NCBI GenBank assembly: GCA_965230485.1
Contig: CBDDLA010000001.1
Coordinates: 1 to 64,000, forward strand
DNA length: 64,000 nucleotides
Direction: 5' to 3'
Origin: Putridiphycobacter sp965230485
Lineage (GTDB): Bacteria; Bacteroidota; Bacteroidia; Flavobacteriales_D; Crocinitomicaceae
Shown here: piece by piece, positions 27,485 to 33,938 of the stretch
Layout of the letters: each line of letters begins with the position of its first letter
Numbering within the stretch: the first letter of the stretch is position 1
Program-made: the position numbers and the translations under genes
The notes under the pieces: generated by a model
What the model saw: only the letters and a program-made list of their open reading frames with translations
Told to the model about the DNA's origin: nothing
Database searches by the model: none

Positions 27485-28363
27485 CTAATTTGTCGTGGTT
27501 TTACTTTCAATTTCCCAATTTTTTTCCAAAATATCAGTATTTTCATTAGGGCATAATATATAGTCACATAGATTTAAATCTGAATGTATTTCAAATGATT
27601 CCAATTTTAATAGACCAAGAAAAGCTTCATTTTTCTTAACAATTCTGAATATCGCATAATTAAGTTGAGCCAATATGTCTTTTATTTCATTTTGCCGATT
27701 TATTCTTGAAGCGTTTTCTTTTGTATAAGCAGGTAATATTTCAATCAAGATAAACGGTCTGTCCGATTCAATGGTACTTAATAAATTGTTTAGCACTTCT
27801 AACTCAGCGCCTTCAACGTCAATTTTTATAAGACCTATTTGCCCTTGGGATGTAATTTTTAAATCAGAAAAACTAAATACGGGCACATTGATCGACTTTT
27901 TTATGCCTTTTTTTCCTCTAAAGTTTTCAATAATTGACGCGGAGCTATCATCATCCTGCTCTGAGAATAAATTTAATGTTAAGATAGCAGACTTAGCGCT
28001 TATTCCAACAGGGAACACCTCAATATTACTAAAATGATTGGCTTTGATTAGTTGATTTATATAAAAGATGCAATGTGGGTTCGGTTCGAAGCCAATATAG
28101 TTAACCAATTCACTAATACTTTTGACTTTCAATAAGGTTTGTCCTAAATTAAAACCAATATCTACGAATGTTTTTTCATGATTGAGCAGTTTGGAGAGTA
28201 TGTGTAGCATCCATGGTTCACTTGGGTCAAGGTAATTATATAAACCAGTTTCATTAATGATGGGGATTTTAAAATGAACCTTATTGATTTTAGTCCGAGG
28301 GTAAATTGTAATTCTCCTCAATATTCCCAATTTCTTTAATACTCGGATTAAATATTTCTTCAT
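27485..28363 (-). CDS. FkbM-family methyltransferase
   Basis: The SAM-binding Rossmann fold is visible: FVDIGFNLGQTL (motif I), IGFEPNPHCIFY (motif II acidic residue) and the FkbM signature LIKIDVEGAELEVL. Length 292 is typical. FkbM proteins methylate sugars, lipids or natural products, and in Bacteroidota are commonly tied to surface polysaccharide. No glycosyltransferase genes are adjacent, so this copy is isolated. A basic N-terminus (MKKYLIRVLKKLGILRRI) resembles a membrane-associating amphipathic helix. The substrate is unknown. Confidence 0.88.
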   Translation of the reverse strand: MKKYLIRVLKKLGILRRITIYPRTKINKVHFKIPIINETGLYNYLDPSEPWMLHILSKLLNHEKTFVDIGFNLGQTLLKVKSISELVNYIGFEPNPHCIFYINQLIKANHFSNIEVFPVGISAKSAILTLNLFSEQDDDSSASIIENFRGKKGIKKSINVPVFSFSDLKITSQGQIGLIKIDVEGAELEVLNNLLSTIESDRPFILIEILPAYTKENASRINRQNEIKDILAQLNYAIFRIVKKNEAFLGLLKLESFEIHSDLNLCDYILCPNENTDILEKNWEIESKTTTN

Positions 28364-28440
28364 TTAATTCTGGCTAATTGCTGTGAAGGTGTTATTGCGA
28401 ATGGGAGAATAGATGACTTATGCACTTTTAGAAGGTTATT

Positions 28441-28878
28441 TTAGTTTCTACAAGCGGCGCATTCATGGTGTTCATTTAAATATGCAATTGTTTCCATACT
28501 CAGTTGTTCAACTATGGGAATATTTATATCAGCTAATTTCTTAAAATAAATACAAGCTTTACCCATTTTGAATTTTCCTAAATCATTCAAAAGGGCATCA
28601 CTCTTATCTGTTTTTGAATAGACATAAAGTGAAAATTGCGTTTTTCTTGGCGAAAAACCTATTAATGGTGCGTCACCTTCATGACCGCTCTTATATTTAT
28701 AGTGATAGCTTCCAAAACCTATTATGGTTGGTCCCCACATTTTTGGTTCAAAACCTGTCCATTTGGTCATTAATTCTATTAATTGACGACTATCCGTTTT
28801 CTTTTGATCGTTGTCAACATAAGACTCAATAAAATCAAAGACATCTACTTCTGTTTCTATAGTTTTATTTTTAGCCAT
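28441..28878 (-). CDS. DUF1801 domain protein
   Basis: The start is taken as ATG 28878 (MAKNKT), matching the usual beginning of homologues; an in-frame ATG at 28935 would add a basic extension. The 145-residue product has the YdhG-like DUF1801 fold: WGPTIIGFGSYHYKY, APLIGFSPRKTQFSLYV and the final GKACIYFKKLADI strand. The C-terminus ends in HHECAACRN with a Cys pair. The biochemical role of the family is unknown. A second DUF1801 protein lies at 49.7 kb. Confidence 0.85.
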   Translation of the reverse strand: MAKNKTIETEVDVFDFIESYVDNDQKKTDSRQLIELMTKWTGFEPKMWGPTIIGFGSYHYKYKSGHEGDAPLIGFSPRKTQFSLYVYSKTDKSDALLNDLGKFKMGKACIYFKKLADINIPIVEQLSMETIAYLNEHHECAACRN

Positions 28879-28974
28879 TTTCTTCTTTATTAATTTGTTT
28901 CGAACTGTTTGCAAAACGTTCGGGTAAATTTTCATTGCAATAAGGTACGAAATAGGAATGAAATTTAGGTTGCT

Positions 28975-29463
28975 CTATAACTTGTTATTATGTTTTATTA
29001 GTTTACAAAGCCCTAACCCTTCCAGCGCAAATTCATAATTGATATGATCTGGAAGTTTGTAGATCAACTCCATTTTATTTGCTTCCAATTTAATAATGTC
29101 CAATTCTATTAACATACCTTTTGAATTATTGTCTGATTCTGAATCATAGGATTTCTGATTTAATACTTTAATTTTAATAGTTTTTGATTTTTCGTTAAAA
29201 ATCCATTCACCTGTTCTTACAAATCCAGAATCTTTAGGTGACATGACTTCAATATATTCTTCATTAGATAAAGTCATAAAGTAGTCAATTTCTAGACTAT
29301 CGGAACCTATTCCGTATGAGCTCCAATCAAACGCTTCTATATAAACAAATTTCCAATTACCATAAAGGTTATCTTCATTGATCAAAGTGTCTGAGTTAAG
29401 CACATCATTTTGGGAATGGGATAAGAAGGGAAGAATAAATAGTGAGAGCAATAAAGTTTTCAT
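28975..29463 (-). CDS. Secreted lipocalin-like hypothetical protein
   Basis: The signal peptide (MKTLLLSLFILPFLSHSQ) is followed by a 140-residue beta-rich domain. LYGNWKFVYIEAF resembles the opening strand of small lipocalin/DUF proteins, with TGEWIFNEKSKTIKIKV in the middle. Homologues of this sort are usually annotated as hypothetical lipocalin-like. No lipobox, so it is probably periplasmic or secreted. It begins the block of small accessory genes that runs to 32.5 kb. No function is proposed. Confidence 0.6.
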   Translation of the reverse strand: MKTLLLSLFILPFLSHSQNDVLNSDTLINEDNLYGNWKFVYIEAFDWSSYGIGSDSLEIDYFMTLSNEEYIEVMSPKDSGFVRTGEWIFNEKSKTIKIKVLNQKSYDSESDNNSKGMLIELDIIKLEANKMELIYKLPDHINYEFALEGLGLCKLIKHNNKL

Positions 29464-29580
29464 CTTAATTTAGTTGTACCCCAAAAACCTGAATATGTCA
29501 AACTATTTTTGAGGGGCATGAATTTTTCGTTAATGCTATTGTTAATAATGAGGATTATAACCTTTAAATAATTGTCCTCA

Positions 29581-29988
29581 CTATTTTATATATGCAACTA
29601 CTTCAATTTTTGTAGTTACAGTATTATTAGCTTTCCATTCAATTAACCCATCTGCATCAGTGTATATTATTGCCTGTCCAGTGCCGTTATTGCCAATTGA
29701 AACCATATTATCGGTATCACTTCCAATTGTATAATCCGATACATCACCATTTTGCCTAAAAAGAGCTACCAACCCACTGTCTGATGATAAATTCGAAACT
29801 TTAAGCGTGACCATGGCAAAGTTTATTCCAATTGCTTCACTCAAATCTAAATCAGTCCAATCATCAGGTGAGTTTCCATAAAATACTTCTATCGTTTTAA
29901 TTATTAAGTTCTCATCATCTTTTTTGCATGAATTAAAAAACATTATTAGGCATACAAGCAAACTTAAGATTTTGATTAGTCTCTTCAT
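29581..29988 (-). CDS. Small hypothetical lipoprotein
   Basis: The signal peptide ends with a lipobox Cys (MFFNSC, residue 21) followed by KKDDEN, an acidic/Lys linker typical of Bacteroidota surface lipoproteins. The remaining ~105 residues look all-beta (AMVTLKVSNLSSDSGLVALF, IYTDADGLIEWKA). I do not recognise a family. It lies immediately left of the first palindromic element at 30.0 kb, on the same strand as the genes of that array. Confidence 0.6.
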   Translation of the reverse strand: MKRLIKILSLLVCLIMFFNSCKKDDENLIIKTIEVFYGNSPDDWTDLDLSEAIGINFAMVTLKVSNLSSDSGLVALFRQNGDVSDYTIGSDTDNMVSIGNNGTGQAIIYTDADGLIEWKANNTVTTKIEVVAYIK

Positions 29989-30024
29989 ACACTATTTTTA
30001 GTACTGCTAATATATTGTATTTTC

Positions 30025-30112
30025 TTCGTATCAACAGCCCCTATATGCCATAATGTTCTTTGTATGGTGTCGTAGCATCCTCAAGGGAGCTGTCACTAAG
30101 TATTGTTAGCGG
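30025..30112. repeat. Palindromic cassette-boundary-like element A
   Basis: The arms ACAGCCCCT (30034-30042) and AGGGAGCTGT (30084-30093) pair over nine bases with one bulged A at 30088. An inner CCATA/TATGG hairpin is also present. The right end contains the stop codon of the 30.1 kb gene, read on the minus strand as CCGCTAACAAT, a phrase shared with element B. Confidence 0.55.
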
Positions 30113-30528
30113 CAGTTCATTTTTTCATATTTCACAAATAAGATAGTTGGCTCCTCTTCAGAATATACTTTATAGAACAAGAAATCGCCTGTTATTTCTA
30201 CACCTTCTAATCTTACTTTCGTTGCTTCTTTTAATGACTTGCCAAGGTATTCGGCCATTTGATGGTCTTCTTTGGTGTATTTTAATTTATAGAGCAGAAT
30301 TGCCTGTTCCTTAATTTCAAATTCGCCAGCTCCATTTCGATTTGTATATCGGCCTTCTTTTTCGAATTTCATTACATCTTCCCATGCTGGTTTGCCAAAA
30401 GAAACAAATTTTGATGTGTCTACTATGTCGACAAGTTTCCAGCATCCGACTAGATCAGATTGTTTCAGATTTTGCCCAAAAACGCTGATGCTCAAGAAGA
30501 ATAGAAGGATAAAGAAGATATATCTCAT
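30106..30528 (-). CDS. Secreted lipocalin-like hypothetical protein
   Basis: The start is ATG 30528, which gives a clear signal peptide (MRYIFFILLFFLSISVFGQ). The frame stays open to an ATG at 30663, but that extension crosses palindromic element B and has no signal peptide logic. The mature domain begins LKQSDLVGCWKLVDI, the typical first strand of lipocalin-like DUF proteins, with later strands TKVRLEGVEITGDFLFYKV. Its stop codon (TAA in CCGCTAAC) lies inside element A. It appears to be a one-gene unit flanked by related palindromes. Function unknown. Confidence 0.65.
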   Translation of the reverse strand: MRYIFFILLFFLSISVFGQNLKQSDLVGCWKLVDIVDTSKFVSFGKPAWEDVMKFEKEGRYTNRNGAGEFEIKEQAILLYKLKYTKEDHQMAEYLGKSLKEATKVRLEGVEITGDFLFYKVYSEEEPTILFVKYEKMNCR

Positions 30529-30534
30529 ATTTTT

Positions 30535-30672
30535 AATTGCCCCTATCAGTCTCGTATAAGAAACATAGGGTATTTCGGAGCTGAGTACTTGTCCAACAAG
30601 ACTAAGTTTGATAAGAGACCTAAACTTGCGGAAAGCACTTTTTGAACTATGTTTTATACTCATTGTTAGCGG
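30535..30672. repeat. Palindromic cassette-boundary-like element B
   Basis: GTATAAGAAACATAG (30554-30568) and CTATGTTTTATAC (30647-30659) pair over 13 bases, with GA unpaired in the left arm. The 78-base interior contains smaller hairpins (CTTGT/ACAAG, AAGTTT/AAACTT). The right end holds the stop of the DUF1835 gene in CCGCTAACAAT. The left end reads, on the minus strand, ACGAGACTGATAGGGGC, shared in form with element C. Confidence 0.6.
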
Positions 30673-31415
30673 TTGTTTTTTATTTCATCAAAAAGTCTTT
30701 TTACCTGTAAGTCGCCAAATCCATAAATATTTTCACGCTTATTGAATTCTTTGAATACAACACCAAATGAATCTGTTCCTAAATCACTCATTATGTCTAT
30801 TAGAGCTTGTTTAGGTCGTCCTGGACTATGCTCATTAGGAATTCTAGCAACATGAGCCTCAACAGCTTTGAGAATGAAAGGATACTTTTGTTCTAATTCT
30901 TTAGCTAATTTGACTAATTTCTCAAAATCATTATTCTGATAGAAATTCCATAGAATTGCTATTTTATCCAATTCAGTTATTTGAGTCTTTTGCTCGTAAG
31001 CATTAATTAGTTCTATTTCGTTAAGTCCGCCAAAACCATATTGAGTATGGATTGCTGGTCTTACTAGAAAAATTTTACTGGATTTTAAAGATCTAACTAT
31101 CAGATTGATAGTAAACCAAAAATTAACTTGACAAAATAGGTCGTCTTCGAACCATAAGTTAACTTCTGTCTTATCAGGTAAATTTTGAAGCTTCTCAAAT
31201 TCAGAAACAGAATCTGCATAATAATCCTCTATTGAATAGTCTCCATAAACTTCGGAAATAAACTTTGCACGTATCTTAAACAATCCATCTAAATTTGCAC
31301 TACCTACATCACCATCAACAAAGCATTCACGGGCAACAATTAATTCTCCTTCAATTTTTTTGGGAAACTGTTCCTTAAGAGAATCGCCATTTAGAACATG
31401 ATATATAGTTTTCAT
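30666..31415 (-). CDS. DUF1835 domain protein
   Basis: The N-terminal domain (YHVLNGDSLKEQFP, then GELIVARECFVDGDV, then EVNLWFEDDLFCQVNFW) matches DUF1835, and the C-terminal ~100 residues are helical, with RPKQALIDIM resembling DUF3658. At 249 residues it is complete. The family is cytosolic and uncharacterised; genes of this kind are scattered on accessory DNA. It is bounded by element C upstream and element B downstream, with its stop codon inside B. It would be transcribed alone. Confidence 0.75.
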   Translation of the reverse strand: MKTIYHVLNGDSLKEQFPKKIEGELIVARECFVDGDVGSANLDGLFKIRAKFISEVYGDYSIEDYYADSVSEFEKLQNLPDKTEVNLWFEDDLFCQVNFWFTINLIVRSLKSSKIFLVRPAIHTQYGFGGLNEIELINAYEQKTQITELDKIAILWNFYQNNDFEKLVKLAKELEQKYPFILKAVEAHVARIPNEHSPGRPKQALIDIMSDLGTDSFGVVFKEFNKRENIYGFGDLQVKRLFDEIKNNR

Positions 31416-31429
31416 TAGTCTCGTTTTTA

Positions 31430-31566
31430 AATACCACTAGCGGTCTCGTGTATGAGTAGTAGCGGATTTCTACTCACAAACCTTTCGGTGATACGTTAAT
31501 CTTGTTTTATATTTACACCTTCTTTTTATCATTTAAACCGCTATTGCTTATATACAATGTTGTGGG
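31430..31566. repeat. Palindromic cassette-boundary-like element C
   Basis: The 18-base arms at 31448-31465 and 31538-31555 pair without interruption on the + strand, 14 as Watson-Crick pairs and four as G-T wobbles; on the minus strand those four become A-C mismatches. The right arm contains the stop codon of the HxlR gene. An inner GAGTAG/CTACTC hairpin lies at 31454-31475. Confidence 0.65.
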
Positions 31567-31969
31567 TAGTTATTAACCTATTTTTTATTTCTTCAACCGT
31601 TTTATCATAGTCAGAATCTATTTTCTTTTTAAAGTCTTTTTCTGCATTATTCTTTTCGGTATAATTAGCACCCCAACGATAAATATCCATAACAATAGGA
31701 ACAAGGTCAAGACCTTTTTTTGTCAAGGAATATAAATAAGCAGACCTATTATTTGAGTCGACTTCCTTACTAATAATTCCATCAGCTAAAAGCCTATTAA
31801 GTCTATCAGTGAGAATATTCGTTGATATATTCTCTACACTCACCAATTGATTGAAATGACGATTGTCAAAAAAAATAAAATCACGAAGAATTAAGAGAGT
31901 CCATTTATCTCCGAAAATGTCGAGAGATAATGTTATCGGACAGTCTGACCTTCTTTTTTGTTCTTTCAT
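31541..31969 (-). CDS. HxlR-family transcriptional regulator
   Basis: This is a 142-residue winged-helix protein. The HxlR signature reads CPITLSLDIFGDKWTLLILRD, split here as CPITLSLDIFGDKW and TLLILRD. The recognition region NILTDRLNRLLADGIISKE and the wing with YLYSLTKKGLDL follow. A single Cys at residue ~10 precedes the HTH, as in redox-sensing members. It is divergent from an SRPBCC gene. The shared 90-base spacer holds two GTACTTGCA repeats and overlapping promoters. Its stop codon lies inside element C. It probably represses itself and the SRPBCC gene. Confidence 0.93.
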   Translation of the reverse strand: MKEQKRRSDCPITLSLDIFGDKWTLLILRDFIFFDNRHFNQLVSVENISTNILTDRLNRLLADGIISKEVDSNNRSAYLYSLTKKGLDLVPIVMDIYRWGANYTEKNNAEKDFKKKIDSDYDKTVEEIKNRLITTHNIVYKQ

Positions 31970-31973
31970 TTTT

Positions 31974-31981
31974 CAAAGTTA
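31974..31981 (-). promoter_or_regulatory. -7 element of the HxlR gene
   Basis: On the minus strand this reads TAACTTTG, an exact TAnnTTTG match. It ends only four bases before the ATG at 31969, so the transcript is probably leaderless. Confidence 0.55.
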
Positions 31982-31987
31982 CAAATA

Positions 31988-32041
31988 GTACTTGCATAAT
32001 AAAAGTTCTTTTATATATTTGTACTTGCAAAATACAAGTAC
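31988..32041. promoter_or_regulatory. HxlR operator region and SRPBCC promoter
   Basis: GTACTTGCA occurs twice, at 31988-31996 and 32021-32029. The second copy forms a perfect inverted repeat, GTACTTG-N7-CAAGTAC (32021-32041). For the rightward gene the -33 TTG (31992-31994) and the -7 TATATTTG (32014-32021) are 19 bases apart, so each GTACTTG copy overlaps one promoter element. This is the arrangement expected for repression by the adjacent HxlR protein. Confidence 0.65.
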
Positions 32042-32059
32042 TAGTTAAAACTAAAATGG

Positions 32060-32503
32060 ATGTCTTATACTACAAGTGTTTCAATTGAAGCAAATTCAGA
32101 AGCTGTATTTAATGCAATTACCCAATCAGTTCAAGAATGGTGGGGTAATACAAATTCTACCGTTTCAAAATTAGATGATGAGTTTACGACAAGTTTTGAT
32201 AAAACTTTTTGGAAATTTAAAATTTCAGAATTTAAGCCGAATTCGAAAATTATTTGGCAGTGCATTGATGCTAGGCATATTCATGCTGATTATGAAGGAA
32301 TTGAAAAAGAATGGATTGGAACCAACGTTGAATGGCTTTTGGAAGAGAAAAGTCAAAACGAGAGTATTTTATATTTTACTCATAACGGACTTGTTTCTGA
32401 GCTAAATTGTTACGAAATATGTTGGCCTGCTTGGGAAAGATTTGTAACTCAAAGTCTCAAAAGTTTTGTTGAAACTGGAAAAGGAATACCACATTTGTCT
32501 TAA
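32060..32503 (+). CDS. SRPBCC (AHSA1-like) domain protein
   Basis: This is a 147-residue START/Bet v1-like domain. It opens with the strand SYTTSVSIEANSEAVFNAI, followed by VQEWWGNTN, FKISEFKPNSKIIWQC and a long C-terminal helix (CWPAWERFVTQSLKSFVETG). The family binds hydrophobic ligands in a central cavity. Pairing of an SRPBCC gene with a divergent HxlR or ArsR regulator is common and suggests a stress- or ligand-induced role (inference). Promoter and operators lie directly upstream. Palindromic element D follows its stop. Confidence 0.88.
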   Translation: MSYTTSVSIEANSEAVFNAITQSVQEWWGNTNSTVSKLDDEFTTSFDKTFWKFKISEFKPNSKIIWQCIDARHIHADYEGIEKEWIGTNVEWLLEEKSQNESILYFTHNGLVSELNCYEICWPAWERFVTQSLKSFVETGKGIPHLS

Positions 32504-32580
32504 TTACCCAGAACGTTCAGTATAAGGAGCGAAGCCTGCCGATAGGTGGCTATGATTTCTCATACACTGTTATGCTCTTT
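32504..32580. repeat. Palindromic cassette-boundary-like element D
   Basis: The outer arms CAGTATAAG (32518-32526) and CTCATACACTG (32559-32569) pair imperfectly. Inner arms AGCCTGCC (32533-32540) and GGTGGCT (32545-32551) form a GC-rich hairpin with a bulge. The left end AACGTTCAGTATAAGGAG parallels the AACnnTnnGTATAA phrase of elements B and C. Here the element follows a + strand gene. Confidence 0.5.
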
Positions 32581-32623
32581 TTTATTTATCTTTCTTTTTT
32601 AAACTTCTAAACCTTGCTAATAA

Positions 32624-32806
32624 TTAATCATATTGGTAAATACCTTTTAATATTTCTTTTGTAAACTCAATTGAAATTTCAATTTCATCTTTTTTTACAA
32701 TTTTGTTAACATTTACAAAACTATATTTTTCACTATCCCCCCAAACAAGTACTTTTTTAGTAATAGATATATTAAAGTAAGACCTAGCGTAATTATGCCC
32801 GTTTCT
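32624..32806 (-). pseudogene. 5'-truncated gene remnant next to ssb
   Basis: A minus-strand frame stays open for 60 codons and ends in TAA at 32624-32626. It has protein-like composition (KKVLVWGDSEKYSFVNVNK, then EIEISIEFTKEILKGIYQYD) but no ATG. Its open part begins inside the 3' end of the ssb gene in another frame. It looks like the C-terminal piece of a small protein whose start has been lost. A gene using a rare start codon cannot be excluded. Confidence 0.35.
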
Positions 32807-33140
32807 CTAATTGTTGATTAATCAGCAAGATCTCGTCCACTTGAATTTGTGTTAGCTTTGTTTTTTTGCCGTTTAAGTCGGTCAGTACTTTATTAATGAG
32901 TTTGCCTTCAATGGCAATCATTTGTCCCTTACGGACATATTTTTCAATAAGTTCGGCTTTCTTTCCCCAAGCCACTATGTTATGCCATTGGGTTTGAATC
33001 ATCTTGCCGTTAGGGTCAAAAATGGTTTCGTTTGTAGCAATTGAAAATTTAGCCAGTTTAACACCATTTGTAAAATTTCTAATAACCGGATTAATTCCTG
33101 TTCTTCCTATTAAATTAACTGAGTTTTGTAATGTGTTCAT
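32793..33140 (-). CDS. ssb: Single-stranded DNA-binding protein, tail-less paralogue
   Basis: This is an OB-fold SSB of 115 residues: LIGRTGINPVIRNF, then KLAKFSIATNE, then QWHNIVAWGKKAELIEKYVRKGQMIAIEG. The acidic C-terminal tip (usually DDDxPF) that recruits partner proteins is missing; the protein ends LEKRA. It is about 40-50% identical by eye to the next gene upstream, from which it is separated by ~120 bases. Such short SSB paralogues are often phage-, plasmid- or competence-related. A remnant ORF overlaps its 3' end. Confidence 0.9.
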   Translation of the reverse strand: MNTLQNSVNLIGRTGINPVIRNFTNGVKLAKFSIATNETIFDPNGKMIQTQWHNIVAWGKKAELIEKYVRKGQMIAIEGKLINKVLTDLNGKKTKLTQIQVDEILLINQQLEKRA

Positions 33141-33261
33141 AATGATTGAATTTAAATAATTGTATTAGTGATTGAATGATTTATCTAGTGAAGGAGATGC
33201 ATATTATAAAACCGGAAGCTATTTCTAGCCTCCAGTTTAATCATGCCGAAGCGTTTTAAGC

Positions 33262-33600
33262 TTATTTTTTACTTCCTAACATGAGCAGTTCATTAATTTG
33301 AACTTCCGTTCTGAAGCGCTTATCACCCTCCTTTGTTTCATAGCTTTTATTAACGAGCTTTCCCTCAATAGCAATTTCTTGCCCTTTAACTACAAAATTC
33401 TCTATAATATCAGCAGTTTTACCCCAAGCTATTGCATTATGCCATTGCGAATCTGTTACTTTTTCTCCTTTCGCATTCCTGTATGTTTCATTGGTAGCCA
33501 ATGTGATTTTTGCCAATTTATTACCACTATCAAAGGTGATGATTTCTGGTGCTTGTCCTAAATGTCCGATTAATTGTACTTTGTTTCTTAAGTTATTCAT
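33262..33600 (-). CDS. ssb: Single-stranded DNA-binding protein, tail-less paralogue
   Basis: This is a 112-residue SSB. The OB-fold phrases VQLIGHLGQAPEIITF, KLAKITLATNETY and QWHNAIAWGKTADIIENFVVKGQEIAIEGK (split at AIAWGKTADI) are all intact, and the C-terminus ends LLMLGSKK without an acidic tip. It is the first gene of a tandem pair on the minus strand. Upstream lies a 338-base region with a phased array of CGTTT motifs that may regulate it. Neither SSB is likely to be the main chromosomal SSB. Confidence 0.9.
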   Translation of the reverse strand: MNNLRNKVQLIGHLGQAPEIITFDSGNKLAKITLATNETYRNAKGEKVTDSQWHNAIAWGKTADIIENFVVKGQEIAIEGKLVNKSYETKEGDKRFRTEVQINELLMLGSKK

Positions 33601-33938
33601 TTTAATTGTGTTTTGTTTTACGTGATGTGTTTCCGTAATCTGTTAGTAATTGTTTTATTTGCGTCAAAATCATTTTAGCATGCATTGGTTTGATTCGACA
33701 AGGCAAAGTAAAGGACATCTCAAAATTCGATTCGTTTATTAAATACTTGTAAACGTTTATTAGTCGTTTGTAAATGTATTTAAACGTTTATATAATTGAA
33801 TGATATATCTTTATGAAATAATTATAACCTGCTATTTTTAGTGAATTATTTGAAAAAAACGTTGTTTTAAAATACTAATCACGTGTTTTAAGCATGGTTT
33901 TAGCTTAGAATCAATCACAGAAAATAAAAAAAACAATT
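33601..33938. other. 338-base intergenic region with phased repeat array
   Basis: There is no gene in this stretch. Its one structured part is the CGTTT array at 33733-33793. The rest is A+T-rich with homopolymer runs and a GTTTTAA motif repeated near 33860-33900. No exact TAnnTTTG match for the leftward ssb gene was found. Confidence 0.5.
33733..33793. repeat. Helically phased CGTTT array
   Basis: CGTTTATTA (33733, 33754), CGTTTGTAA (33765) and CGTTTATAT (33785) start 21, 11 and 20 bases apart, so all four face the same side of the helix. Two of them sit inside perfect TAAACGTTTA palindromes (33750-33759 and 33781-33790). Confidence 0.6.

Noticed and set aside
29479..29516. CCCCAAAAA...TTTTTGAGGGG inverted repeat as terminator or further cassette element
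   Set aside because: The T-run is inside the stem, it lies far from the preceding stop, and it shares none of the end phrases of elements A-D.
30529..30663. N-terminal extension of the 30.1 kb secreted protein
   Set aside because: It crosses palindromic element B and would place the signal peptide internally; ATG 30528 starts directly at a signal peptide.
30003..32580. Classical integron
   Set aside because: No intI gene, no attI and no exact RYYYAAC/GTTRRRY cores in the window, so only attC-like geometry is claimed.
33601..33938. Replication origin or phage attachment site at the CGTTT array
   Set aside because: No DnaA-type boxes, replication initiator, integrase or duplicated att core were seen; only a regulatory or iteron-like array is proposed.
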